Positions 1 to 7,170 of a stretch of 10,656 nucleotides of DNA are shown here, piece by piece. Origin of the DNA: Eggerthellaceae bacterium UBA5906 (GTDB lineage Bacteria > Actinomycetota > Coriobacteriia > Coriobacteriales > Eggerthellaceae). The stretch lies in assembly GCA_002431805.1 (NCBI GenBank), contig DJEE01000009.1, forward strand, positions 328-10,983, written 5' to 3'. Made by a program: the position numbers and the translations under genes. Position 1 is the first letter of the stretch. Each line of letters begins with the position of its first letter. Under the pieces are notes generated by a model. That model did no database searches and was not told the DNA's origin. It worked only from the letters and a program-made list of their open reading frames with translations.

Positions 1-383
1 AGCGTGCATTTCTCCACCACGCGCTCTTCCTCGTTCAGATAGCGTACGTTATACGGGCAGCTCATGGCGCAGAACTGGCAGCCGATGCACTTTGCCTTGT
101 CAATTTGAACCGTGCCGTCTTCCATCTTATGACTGGCGCCGGTGGGGCACACCTCAACGCATTTCGGGTTCTTGCAATGCTGGCACTGCACCGACAGGTA
201 GTACATGTCAACATCGTTCGACTCCTGATAACCCTTGGGGTTCTTGCGCTTGTAGGGGCCGATGCGTAGCATCTTGTTCCAGTACGATCCAATGGGCACG
301 CCGTTGATGACCTTGCAAGACACCATGCACGCCATGCAGCCAACGCAACGGTTCAGGTCGGTGAGAATGGCATATTGCGTCAT
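1..383 (-). CDS. 4Fe-4S dicluster electron-transfer subunit (DmsB/PsrB/TtrB-like), 3' end outside the window
   Basis: Electron-transfer partner of the molybdoenzyme upstream. It would pass electrons between the active-site subunit and a quinol-linked membrane or cytochrome partner. The 127 visible codons begin MTQYAILTDLNRCVGC. Cys13/16/19/23 form Cx2Cx2Cx3C, Cys67/70/75/79 form Cx2Cx4Cx3C, Cys99/102/105/109 form Cx2Cx2Cx3C, and Cys126 begins a fourth group. This arrangement is typical of the four-cluster DmsB/PsrB/TtrB/NrfC-type subunits. There is no signal peptide; family members are usually carried out by the Tat signal of the catalytic partner (inference). The start ATG lies 3 bp after the oxidoreductase stop, and its Shine-Dalgarno GGAAGGAGG is embedded in the last codons of that gene, so the two are co-transcribed and probably translationally coupled. 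The C-terminus and any membrane-anchor gene lie beyond base 1. Confidence 0.93.
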   Translation of the reverse strand, partial: MTQYAILTDLNRCVGCMACMVSCKVINGVPIGSYWNKMLRIGPYKRKNPKGYQESNDVDMYYLSVQCQHCKNPKCVEVCPTGASHKMEDGTVQIDKAKCIGCQFCAMSCPYNVRYLNEEERVVEKCT

Positions 384-386
384 GGC

Positions 387-3300
387 TTATGCCTCCTTCC
401 TGATTTCGTAGTCGGGCAACCATTCCTTCAAACGCGCGTCCGAGGAGTCGTAGATAATCTCGGTGCCGTCCTCGGTGGCGCAGGGGATAACCTTGCCATC
501 GGGGCAGTTTTCAGGCGTTGCTTTGTAAATCTTGCAGCGCACACCGCGCATATGCGTGGAGCTGATGAACTTGTCGGCGGCCATGGGGTCCCATAGGCAT
601 TCTGCATTGGACAGCTTGAAGCCGTGCGTGGGGGCGGGTAGCTCGGGGAACCACCACGCATGCTCGGCGTTCGCCCAGCCTTCGGCAATGCCTTCGTACA
701 AGTCGACGCACTGGCGAATTTTCGTGCAGTACTGTTTGCCCAGGTCGGAATGGGGCTCGACTTCAATCCAAGCCCAGTCACCCTGTTTGAGGCCAAGCTT
801 TTCGGCGTCGGCGGGGTTCAGCTCCAGGCGTGGCACGGGCCACAGTTCGCGGCACCAGGGCAGCTGACGGTGCTCGGAGTGGAAGTACACCGGGATGCGG
901 CGGCCGGTGGTCAGGATGATGGGATAATCCTGCTTGGACTGTTCAGTCTCCCATTCGCCGCCCGGGGCGCTTACGCACGGCTCGTAGTTTGGCATGATTT
1001 CCTTCATAACGTCGAACTTGCCAGGCGTGAACTCGTTTGCCTTGTCAAGGCAGTACGTCTCGAACATGATGGACCAAATCTCCACCAAGCCTGACGGCGT
1101 GGGGCAACCGAAGTTCTTATCGGTAGGTGTGCCGTCCTCATTTTTGCTCCACGGCGAGGCGGTGCAGGCGTCTTTGCCCATGCGCATCCAACCGGTTTCG
1201 AAGCGGCGATACGTGCCCCAGCGGTTCGGCTCGAGCACCTTGGCGTTGAACCAGCCGTGCTCCTGGAAGTCATCCACGTAATCCTGCATGTGCTGCCACT
1301 TGCAGCCTGGATACTTGTCGCCGAAGCCGTCGATTTCGTTATGCGCGCGGAACCAATCTTCCATGCGGTCATCGGAATCGTATGCGCCGGGAGCATCGCC
1401 CTTGATGTTCGTCCACGTGCCGTTGGGGTTGCCCTGCTTTTCGAACGACTCGAAGATCAGGCGGTTCACGTCGTAGTCGAACTTCACGTCTGCGGGCGGG
1501 TCGACGGCGCGGCAGGTCATGCCGATGCCGCCGGACGCGCCCTGCGACACGCGGATGTTGTTGATTTCCAGCCAATGGGCCACGGGCAGCACGATGTCGG
1601 CCATCTCAGTGGAGGGGTGGTGGAACATGTTCAGGTCAACCCACATGTCAAGCGACTGCAAAGCATCCCATGCCAAGTTTGCGTTGCCCTCGTTCATGAA
1701 TGAGCCGGCCTCGTTGATGCCCGCGCGGATGGGATAGGGGTCGCCGGTAAGGATGGCCTCATACATGCTGGTAACGTCGCACCATTCGTTGTACAGCGCC
1801 GTCACCGGGTATTTGTCTGCGCCGACCATGTTGGAATATACGTCGTACTGATCGGGCAGGTTTGTTATCTCGTATTTCGGCACCGTGCCTTCGTACATGG
1901 GAGGCAGCGAACCTAAACCGGACAGTATATGCTTGACCGCTTGCGGCATGTTCGTGCCCGGGGCGGCGGTGGACTGCTCGTCAACGGGCGTGCGGGAAAG
2001 GCCGCGGTTACCGGCGGGACCGTCGAAGTTGCCCGTGGTGTAACTGAGGTTCAATACGGCGCGCACGGTTTGCGTGCAGGAACCTTCCTGGTCGGGCGAC
2101 AGATTCAGGTGTATGCCGCCGTTGCCGTATTTCTGACCCGCGGGGCGCGTTGCCCATGCCAGGCAGGCCTCTTCGATGAGCTTCGGGTCAAGCTTCGTGA
2201 TTTTCGAACACCAGTCGGCGGTGCAGTCCTTCACGGATTCAACCAGGTACGACCACACGGGACGCACGGTGTGCACGCTGCCGTCGGCCAGCGTTACCTG
2301 ATGGCTTCCCGTCATGTCGAAGTCGATGCCGGCGTCAACAAGCTCGTTGTAAGACAGCGGAGGCAGATAACCTTCCTGCGATGTACCTTCGTACACAACA
2401 TCCATCTGGTCGCGCGTCGGCGCGGTGTGGTGGCAGCCTTCCCACTGGGTTTCGTCGGTGTCCCAGTACACAAGTCCGCCCTGACCGTCATTGGCGTTTT
2501 TGTTCCAGGCCATGAACCTGCGGCAGCTGCCGCCTTCTTTCAGGTCTGATTCTTTCAGCAGGCGCGTCTTCAGTTTTTCGCCGGTAAGGTCTGGTGCTAC
2601 CTGGATGTTTGTGGACAACGTGTAATAGCGTCCGCCCGTAGGCTCCATGTCATCGACAACCAAGATGGGGCTGTTCGTCCAGCGCTTGATGAATTCCCAG
2701 TCTACCAGGTCGTGCTCGATGATGATGTGCTGCCAGCACAGCGCCAGCGCGCAGTCGGTGCCGGGCTCAAGGTTTAACCAGTAGTCGGCTTCTTTGCCTG
2801 AACCGGACAGGCGTGGGTCGATGCAAATGTGTACGTCGGCTTCGGTCATCTTGTCCACAATGTTGCGGCAGCTGTCGTCGTAGTTCGAGTTCTCCGGCGA
2901 GGTGCCCCACTGCACGTACACGCGTGGCCCGTCGCGCAGGGCAAACCACGGTGCGCCGTCAACGGAGCTCAGCCAGCCCATAAGGCGGCGCGGGCCTTTG
3001 CAAATGGACGATGCCACGCGGCTGTTGGGGCTGTCGAACAGCCACTTGTAGAAAGCATACGGGCCGTACACCCATTGACGCGACGTGCCGCACATGCCAA
3101 AGCATGCCTGGCCGCCGTACTTTTTGATAACCTCGTTGAAACCTTTGCCGATGTCTTGCATGGCTTCGTCCCAGCTGATGCGCACCCAACCCGGATCTTC
3201 GCCTTTGGGGTTCGTGCGCTTAAGCGGGTGATAGATGCGCTGTGGGTGATAGCACGCCTGCAGCGATGCTTGCCCCTTCGAACAATGGTTGCCCGAGGAT

Positions 3301-3548
3301 TGCGAAGACGACTGGTCGCCTTCCGTTTTGATGACGCGCCCGTTTTGCACGGTCACCCACACGCCGCATTCCATTTTGCCGCAGCCGCGGCAGCAGGAAC
3401 GGATGCGTTTGATTTCGCTTGCCTCGGATTGCGAAACTTTGTTTTCGGCCATTGCGGTTCCGAAGCTGGCTGCGCCGACGGTCGCTGCGGCGGCGGTTGC
3501 TGCCGACAGCTTCGCGAACGCGCGACGTGTCATAGTCAGTTTCCCCAT
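387..3548 (-). CDS. Tat-exported molybdopterin (bis-MGD) oxidoreductase, catalytic subunit; DMSO-reductase superfamily, catechol-dehydroxylase-like
   Basis: A 1053-residue catalytic subunit. Residues 1-34 are a Tat signal: TRRAFAK at 7-13, an Ala-rich hydrophobic stretch, and a likely AMA|E cleavage. Cys53-x2-Cys56-x4-Cys61 plus Cys89 (CSKG) should bind the N-terminal [4Fe-4S]; Cys52 adjoins it. Residues 100-620 are the molybdopterin core. Cys183 in SSICKGP is the best candidate Mo ligand, by analogy with PsrA/ArrA-type enzymes (inference). Residues 874-1000 form the C-terminal dinucleotide-binding domain, with TTGRRIPVYFHSEHRQLP. The ORF is open 73 codons further upstream, but the ATG at 3548 is chosen because GGAGGAGG lies just ahead and the Tat motif sits correctly only from there. 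Length and context (FeS partner, divergent membrane-LuxR regulator) match Eggerthellaceae catechol dehydroxylases and related respiratory reductases. The substrate is unknown; a polysulfide- or arsenate-type reductase remains possible. Confidence 0.93.
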   Translation of the reverse strand: MGKLTMTRRAFAKLSAATAAAATVGAASFGTAMAENKVSQSEASEIKRIRSCCRGCGKMECGVWVTVQNGRVIKTEGDQSSSQSSGNHCSKGQASLQACYHPQRIYHPLKRTNPKGEDPGWVRISWDEAMQDIGKGFNEVIKKYGGQACFGMCGTSRQWVYGPYAFYKWLFDSPNSRVASSICKGPRRLMGWLSSVDGAPWFALRDGPRVYVQWGTSPENSNYDDSCRNIVDKMTEADVHICIDPRLSGSGKEADYWLNLEPGTDCALALCWQHIIIEHDLVDWEFIKRWTNSPILVVDDMEPTGGRYYTLSTNIQVAPDLTGEKLKTRLLKESDLKEGGSCRRFMAWNKNANDGQGGLVYWDTDETQWEGCHHTAPTRDQMDVVYEGTSQEGYLPPLSYNELVDAGIDFDMTGSHQVTLADGSVHTVRPVWSYLVESVKDCTADWCSKITKLDPKLIEEACLAWATRPAGQKYGNGGIHLNLSPDQEGSCTQTVRAVLNLSYTTGNFDGPAGNRGLSRTPVDEQSTAAPGTNMPQAVKHILSGLGSLPPMYEGTVPKYEITNLPDQYDVYSNMVGADKYPVTALYNEWCDVTSMYEAILTGDPYPIRAGINEAGSFMNEGNANLAWDALQSLDMWVDLNMFHHPSTEMADIVLPVAHWLEINNIRVSQGASGGIGMTCRAVDPPADVKFDYDVNRLIFESFEKQGNPNGTWTNIKGDAPGAYDSDDRMEDWFRAHNEIDGFGDKYPGCKWQHMQDYVDDFQEHGWFNAKVLEPNRWGTYRRFETGWMRMGKDACTASPWSKNEDGTPTDKNFGCPTPSGLVEIWSIMFETYCLDKANEFTPGKFDVMKEIMPNYEPCVSAPGGEWETEQSKQDYPIILTTGRRIPVYFHSEHRQLPWCRELWPVPRLELNPADAEKLGLKQGDWAWIEVEPHSDLGKQYCTKIRQCVDLYEGIAEGWANAEHAWWFPELPAPTHGFKLSNAECLWDPMAADKFISSTHMRGVRCKIYKATPENCPDGKVIPCATEDGTEIIYDSSDARLKEWLPDYEIRKEA

Positions 3549-3679
3549 AAATCCTCCTCCTTGCTCTCGTCTTGCCCGGGAGCTGGAGCGCGGCGGCAGC
3601 GCTTGCGATGGCTTTGCGCCTTCGCACAGTGCAGGCTGGACCTTTGTGCCGCATCCCCTTGCGACGTGCTCCCACGACA

Positions 3680-3698
3680 TCGGATTCCCTTGATCCGA
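3680..3698. promoter_or_regulatory. Dyad/hairpin in the leader of the oxidoreductase operon
   Basis: TCGGAT and ATCCGA form a perfect 6-bp inverted repeat around a 7-nt centre. It lies 132-150 bp upstream of the oxidoreductase ATG, downstream of the candidate promoter, so it would be a leader hairpin or a DNA operator. It closely resembles a dyad upstream of the thioesterase gene (9137-9152). Function is inferred only. Confidence 0.35.
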
Positions 3699-3793
3699 CA
3701 CGCTCAGTATGGCTTGAACGCGCGCCGCGCACATCATGCATAAGATTGGAACTTGCGAGCCAACCACGCAAAAGTGCGGGTACTATGTTTTGC

Positions 3794-3821
3794 ATGATAT
3801 TGCGAAAATACCAGGTCACAA
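3794..3821 (-). promoter_or_regulatory. Candidate promoter of the oxidoreductase-FeS operon
   Basis: Read on the minus strand, TTGTGA (3821-3816; 4 of 6 to the -35 consensus) is followed after 16 bp by TATCAT (3799-3794; 5 of 6 to the -10 consensus). Transcription would start near 3787 and give a leader of about 240 nt before the ATG at 3548, long enough for leader regulation. The -10 hexamer overlaps a TGCATGAT motif that also occurs inverted at 3733-3740. The prediction is by consensus matching only. Confidence 0.4.
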
Positions 3822-3840
3822 GCTTATATAAGAACATAAG

Positions 3841-3876
3841 TTCGATGAAATTCAGATACGGTTTCGATGGTACAAT
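3841..3876 (+). promoter_or_regulatory. Candidate promoter and operator of the membrane-LuxR regulator gene
   Basis: TACAAT at 3871-3876 is a good -10 hexamer, placing the start near 3883 and leaving a leader of about 32 nt. No good -35 exists at 17 bp (AAATTC). Two direct repeats of TTCGATG (3841-3847 and 3863-3869) lie 22 bp apart, about two helical turns; the first is just above the -35 position and the second abuts the -10. A weak -35 flanked by phased repeats suits a promoter controlled by a DNA-binding protein, possibly the regulator itself. This is inference. Confidence 0.4.
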
Positions 3877-3914
3877 CTATAAGGGGATGATGCATTAAAG
3901 GGGTAGGGGATTAC

Positions 3915-5642
3915 ATGAACGGCAACGTTGCTGATATTGCTTCAAGCGTTCAAACCGATGCTGGCGAGCAGCACGACATTACAACGTTTTTCAATAGATG
4001 CGTGTGGGGCTTCGCTTTTATTCGCGCATGGGTGTACCTGATGTTTTTGGGTATGGGCGTTGGCGTTTTATCCGGTGCGCCTGATTCTGTGTGCGCGGCG
4101 GTGTATCTGTGGTCTTCCGCTGCGCTTACTATCACGTTGTTCGCCGGCGGCGTTGTCCCGCATGTGTTTGAGAAAGCGCTTTCGTTGCCGCTTGGGCAAA
4201 TAGGTGCCATTGCGGTAACGCTGTTGGGCACTGCCTGTGCGGTTGCCGCTGCTGCTTTTCCAGGGCCTCCGTACGTTTTGCTTGTGCTTGGTGGGGTAGG
4301 AACAGGTGCTGGATCTGGCCTTATTCACTTAGGGTATGGGGAAATTCATCGAAACCGGCCTCCGTCCGATGTGGGTATTGAAGTGCCTATGGCCGTTTTG
4401 ATTGCAGCGGTGGTGTTTTCGGTCGTGTCGTTCGTGCCTGATTTCGTGCAGATTGGCGTTGTTTTGGCGCTGCCTATTGCATCGGGCGTGATCATGATGC
4501 GCGAAAATTCCCGCTTCCGTGCATGCCCGGCGCTAACTTGGATGGATAGCAACCCGCGTTTGATTATGCCCACACCGCGTCTTATCGTGCGCGTTGGCGC
4601 TTGCGCGTGTGGCATTGGCTTAGCCGACGGCGTGGCGCGGCAGCTGTTCATGTCCCTTGCGGGTGTTTCATCGTTTGCTTTTTACCACCCGGCAATGCTT
4701 ACCAGCAGCGTGGTACTAGCCGTACTGCTTATAGGGTTCGAGCTGCTTCGGCGCGATAACACGTTTCGTGGGCTATACAAGCTCATCACGTTTATCATTG
4801 CAGCGTCTATTGCGTTCGTGCCGTCGCTTTCGAATTTAGCGCAGCTGCACTGGCTTGGCCCGGTTATCACGCTTGTGGGCTACAATGCGTTTAACGCGTT
4901 CGTTTGGATTTTGCTTGCGGACTTAACGTACAACTTTCGCTTGTCGGCGGCGGCTACGTTCGGCATTGGCTGGGGCATGCTCACACTCGGCAGCACAGCA
5001 GGCCAAATGGCAGCTGCTTCGCTGGGCAACGGCGTGCCGCTTACACCTCAGCTGGCAAGCTTTTTAGCGGCATGTGGCACGCTTGTCGTGTTCGCGGTTT
5101 GCATGTTCGTGATGAAGGACGACGACTTGGTGGACATTAAGGATCGTCAAAGCATGGTTATGTCCATCGGCAGCTCCATGGATGTTTCTGCCGATGAGGC
5201 AGACGGGGCAGGCGAAGCGGACGAGACGGTTTCGGTAGGTGAAGCTTCTGACGGCAGTGCGACCATGCGGGTGCGGGAGCGTGCGTTTCGCCAAGATGCA
5301 GATGCGGCACCTTCTTCTTGTTGCGAGCGGGGCCGTGCGGGTCAAATCGTCGTGCCCGAAAGCGGCGATGACGTTTCTGGCGTTCGGTCCGAACAGGGTA
5401 CCGAGCTGCAGCGTGCGCCGTTTAAGGAGCGGTGCACGAAGCTAGCGCGCGATTGCGGCCTGACGCCGCGTGAAACCGAGGTGCTCATTTTGTTTGCGAA
5501 GGGACGCTCTGCTGCGCGCATCCAAGAGGAGCTGGTGATATCGCGCGGCACGGTCACCACGCATTTGCAGCACATCTACCGAAAGGTCGATGTTCACTCA
5601 AAGCAAGAATTGCTCGACGCTATTGAGTGTGAACGGGATTGA
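3915..5642 (+). CDS. Membrane-bound LuxR-family transcriptional regulator (about 12 TM helices plus C-terminal LuxR HTH)
   Basis: A 575-residue one-protein sensor and regulator. Residues 31-400 contain about 12 hydrophobic helices (for example 31-53, 95-115, 118-140, 155-176, 224-246, 286-304, 379-400), resembling an MFS-like bundle that probably serves as ligand sensor. Residues 401-508 are a hydrophilic, acidic linker. Residues 509-575 are a LuxR/GerE-type HTH with the hallmark LTPRETEVL, then the recognition-helix region ISRGTVTTHLQHIYRKVDVHS. No receiver or PAS domain is present. The ATG is preceded by AGGGGA. Such regulators are expanded in Eggerthellaceae beside molybdoenzyme operons, and LuxR-type genes adjoin catechol dehydroxylase genes in Eggerthella lenta. 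It diverges from the oxidoreductase across 366 bp, so that operon is the likely target. Its codons are richer in A/T at third positions than those of glf. Confidence 0.9.
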   Translation: MNGNVADIASSVQTDAGEQHDITTFFNRCVWGFAFIRAWVYLMFLGMGVGVLSGAPDSVCAAVYLWSSAALTITLFAGGVVPHVFEKALSLPLGQIGAIAVTLLGTACAVAAAAFPGPPYVLLVLGGVGTGAGSGLIHLGYGEIHRNRPPSDVGIEVPMAVLIAAVVFSVVSFVPDFVQIGVVLALPIASGVIMMRENSRFRACPALTWMDSNPRLIMPTPRLIVRVGACACGIGLADGVARQLFMSLAGVSSFAFYHPAMLTSSVVLAVLLIGFELLRRDNTFRGLYKLITFIIAASIAFVPSLSNLAQLHWLGPVITLVGYNAFNAFVWILLADLTYNFRLSAAATFGIGWGMLTLGSTAGQMAAASLGNGVPLTPQLASFLAACGTLVVFAVCMFVMKDDDLVDIKDRQSMVMSIGSSMDVSADEADGAGEADETVSVGEASDGSATMRVRERAFRQDADAAPSSCCERGRAGQIVVPESGDDVSGVRSEQGTELQRAPFKERCTKLARDCGLTPRETEVLILFAKGRSAARIQEELVISRGTVTTHLQHIYRKVDVHSKQELLDAIECERD

Positions 5643-5702
5643 TTAACCCGTTGAGCTCACGCTACTGTGCCTGCTGCAGGGGTAAAGGCTCCAATTTGCC
5701 GT

Positions 5703-5840
5703 AAACTCGCTCGTGTTTGTGTTTTGTTGCGGGTGTGCTGGTATCCGTAATAGCCGCAAGCTCGTGAACAGGGAAAACGTTACAGCGCTATGTCTTGCTA
5801 CTCGTCTGTGCTGGATTAAAACACAAACACGAGCGAGTTT
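5703..5840. repeat. Perfect 23-bp inverted repeat pair flanking a 92-bp centre
   Basis: The left arm (5703-5725) begins AAACTCGCTCGTG and ends TTTGTGTTTT. The right arm (5818-5840) is its exact reverse complement, from AAAACACAAA to GAGCGAGTTT. As RNA, flanking G-U and C-G pairs extend the stem to about 5700/5843. The 92-bp centre carries its own dyad, TTGCGG (5727-5732) with CCGCAA (5754-5759). TGCCGT abuts the left arm (5697-5702) and recurs 8 bp beyond the right arm (5849-5854), a weak candidate target duplication. The element could be a MITE-like insertion, an invertible segment, or a structured RNA. Arms this long and exact are very unlikely by chance. Confidence 0.85.
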
Positions 5841-5928
5841 GTGACATCTGCCGTGGCTTCAATTGCGACACACTTCTGGAATCTATGTATACCTTGGCAA
5901 ACTTAAGCATTTTTTCAGGTGCGCTTTC

Positions 5929-5934
5929 TATAAT
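5929..5934 (+). promoter_or_regulatory. Candidate -10 element for the C39-like gene
   Basis: A perfect TATAAT lies about 80 bp before the preferred start at 6014. The hexamer at the -35 position is poor, so the promoter may need an activator or depend on the adjacent inverted-repeat element. Prediction is by consensus only. Confidence 0.35.
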
Positions 5935-6013
5935 CTCAAACGCAACATAGCTATGCTGCTCATAATTTGCAGCGTATGAAGCGAACATGAAGAGTTATAC
6001 GGAAGAGTTGTTG

Positions 6014-7147
6014 ATGGTCGAACCTCGTTATGCGTCCAAGCAAAATAAAGCCCCGAAGCATGCCGCTGGGCATTCACGCGGTGAACATGCGCGTGTTGCA
6101 AATGGCGAGGATGCCCTGTTCAACACGCCGTTAAGCGAAGTACGCTATGGCCAGGCACCGGTTTCCGATGCGTCACGCTTTTCGCGTTCCTCTCACCCTA
6201 TCTCCTCGGGCGTCTCCACAGGCGAACTTTTGCGTGGGGCGGGCACCCTCACGCATGCCGTAAACCCGCAAGCATGGCGTCGGGGCGCGATGCTTGCCGT
6301 GGCCGTATTGGTTTTGGTGGTTGCCTGCACATTTGTATGGAACCGCGCTTTGCCATCCGGACAATCAAGTGACGATGCGCAAGCGCAAGCAGTGGAGCAA
6401 GCCGATGAGGAAAGCTCGGCGGTGCAAGAGGTATCGCAGGCTCAAGAACAGGCTGACGTTATGCCAGGTCAAGCGCCTGATAATCAGCAAGATTTCGCTC
6501 GATACCGCCAAGATGCGCTCGGTTTCATGGAGCAGGGTGACATGCCACATTCGCCGCGCGCGGACTTCATGCAGGAAGCTGGTTTCGCTAACCTTACCGG
6601 CATCAGTGCCAACGTGCCCGCGCTGTACCAATATCCCAGCATGCCGGCGGGTTGTGAGGTGTATTCGCTCACGGCCGTGCTCACTGCGCTGGGCGTTGAC
6701 GCAGACCCTGATGACATCGTAGCAACCTACTTACCGTTCGACGCCACCGACGATGATTACGCTACGGCGTTCTGGGGCGATCCGTACTCATCGGGTGAGG
6801 GCATGCCGCCCGCTATCATGCTCACCGGCAATGCTGTGCTGCAGGACGCAGACACAACCCGGCGTTTCGAAAACGCCACGGGCGCCCGCTTTGACGATCT
6901 GGCAAACCTGGCAAATTCCGGAAGTCCTGTGCTGGTGTGGACCACGCTGAGCTTCGAGGACCCGCAGTTCGACGAGCCGCTTGAAGCAAACTCCTTCTAC
7001 TATCTGGAGCATTGCGTGGTGCTGCTTGGCACGCAGGGCGACGACGTGTGCCTTATGGACCCTACGCAAGGGTACGTCACCGTAAGCTACAGCTGGTTTA
7101 AGTACCTGTACGAGCAATGCGGCTCCATGGCCCTGAAGCTGGCGTAG
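6014..7147 (+). CDS. Membrane-anchored C39-like (C39_2) cysteine peptidase-family protein
   Basis: A 377-residue protein from this start. Residues 1-88 are hydrophilic and presumably cytoplasmic, 91-109 form a single TM helix, 110-165 are a Gln/Glu/Ala-rich spacer, and about 195-377 are the C39_2-type papain-like domain. QYPSMPAGCEVYSL contains the nucleophile Cys214 with oxyanion Gln206; His333 (LEHCVVLLG) and Asp349 (MDPTQG) complete the triad. The domain lies outside the membrane and probably cleaves or binds cell-wall or secreted peptides; the substrate is unknown. An in-frame ATG at 5987 would add 9 residues, but it has no good ribosome-binding site, whereas GGAAG sits 8 nt before 6014. 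No ABC-transporter or bacteriocin gene is adjacent, so this is not a classical C39 leader peptidase. It converges on the MFS gene with 11 bp between stops. Confidence 0.85.
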   Translation: MVEPRYASKQNKAPKHAAGHSRGEHARVANGEDALFNTPLSEVRYGQAPVSDASRFSRSSHPISSGVSTGELLRGAGTLTHAVNPQAWRRGAMLAVAVLVLVVACTFVWNRALPSGQSSDDAQAQAVEQADEESSAVQEVSQAQEQADVMPGQAPDNQQDFARYRQDALGFMEQGDMPHSPRADFMQEAGFANLTGISANVPALYQYPSMPAGCEVYSLTAVLTALGVDADPDDIVATYLPFDATDDDYATAFWGDPYSSGEGMPPAIMLTGNAVLQDADTTRRFENATGARFDDLANLANSGSPVLVWTTLSFEDPQFDEPLEANSFYYLEHCVVLLGTQGDDVCLMDPTQGYVTVSYSWFKYLYEQCGSMALKLA

Positions 7148-7170
7148 AGCATCGGACGCTACGCTTCAGC
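7138..7170. terminator. Possible bidirectional terminator hairpin between convergent genes
   Basis: GCTG-GCGTAG (7138-7147) pairs with CTACGC-TT-CAGC (7159-7170), giving a 10-bp stem with a 2-nt bulge and an 11-nt loop. It spans the stop codons of the two convergent genes. A pyrimidine-rich stretch follows on the plus strand; no T run follows on the minus strand, so the call is tentative. Confidence 0.35.

Larger units (their letters stand above)
5643..6013. other. Intergenic region between the LuxR regulator and the C39-like gene
   Basis: This 371-bp stretch has no credible gene. It holds the 23-bp inverted-repeat pair (5703-5840) and a candidate promoter element (5929-5934). No classic hairpin-plus-T-run terminator is visible after the regulator. 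CCTGC-T-GCAGG near 5670 is a palindrome with too short a loop for a hairpin. Confidence 0.6.

Noticed and set aside
2829..3743. 304-codon plus-strand ORF opposite the oxidoreductase
   Set aside because: Antisense shadow of a clear conserved gene; its translation is low-complexity, rich in Ala, Arg and His, as expected from reading GC-rich codons backwards.
3549..3767. 73-codon in-frame N-terminal extension of the oxidoreductase
   Set aside because: It would bury the Tat signal inside the protein, has no ribosome-binding site of note, and overlaps the promoter and leader region.
5703..5840. Simple intrinsic terminator of the LuxR regulator gene
   Set aside because: The 92-bp centre is far too long for a terminator loop and no T run follows the right arm.
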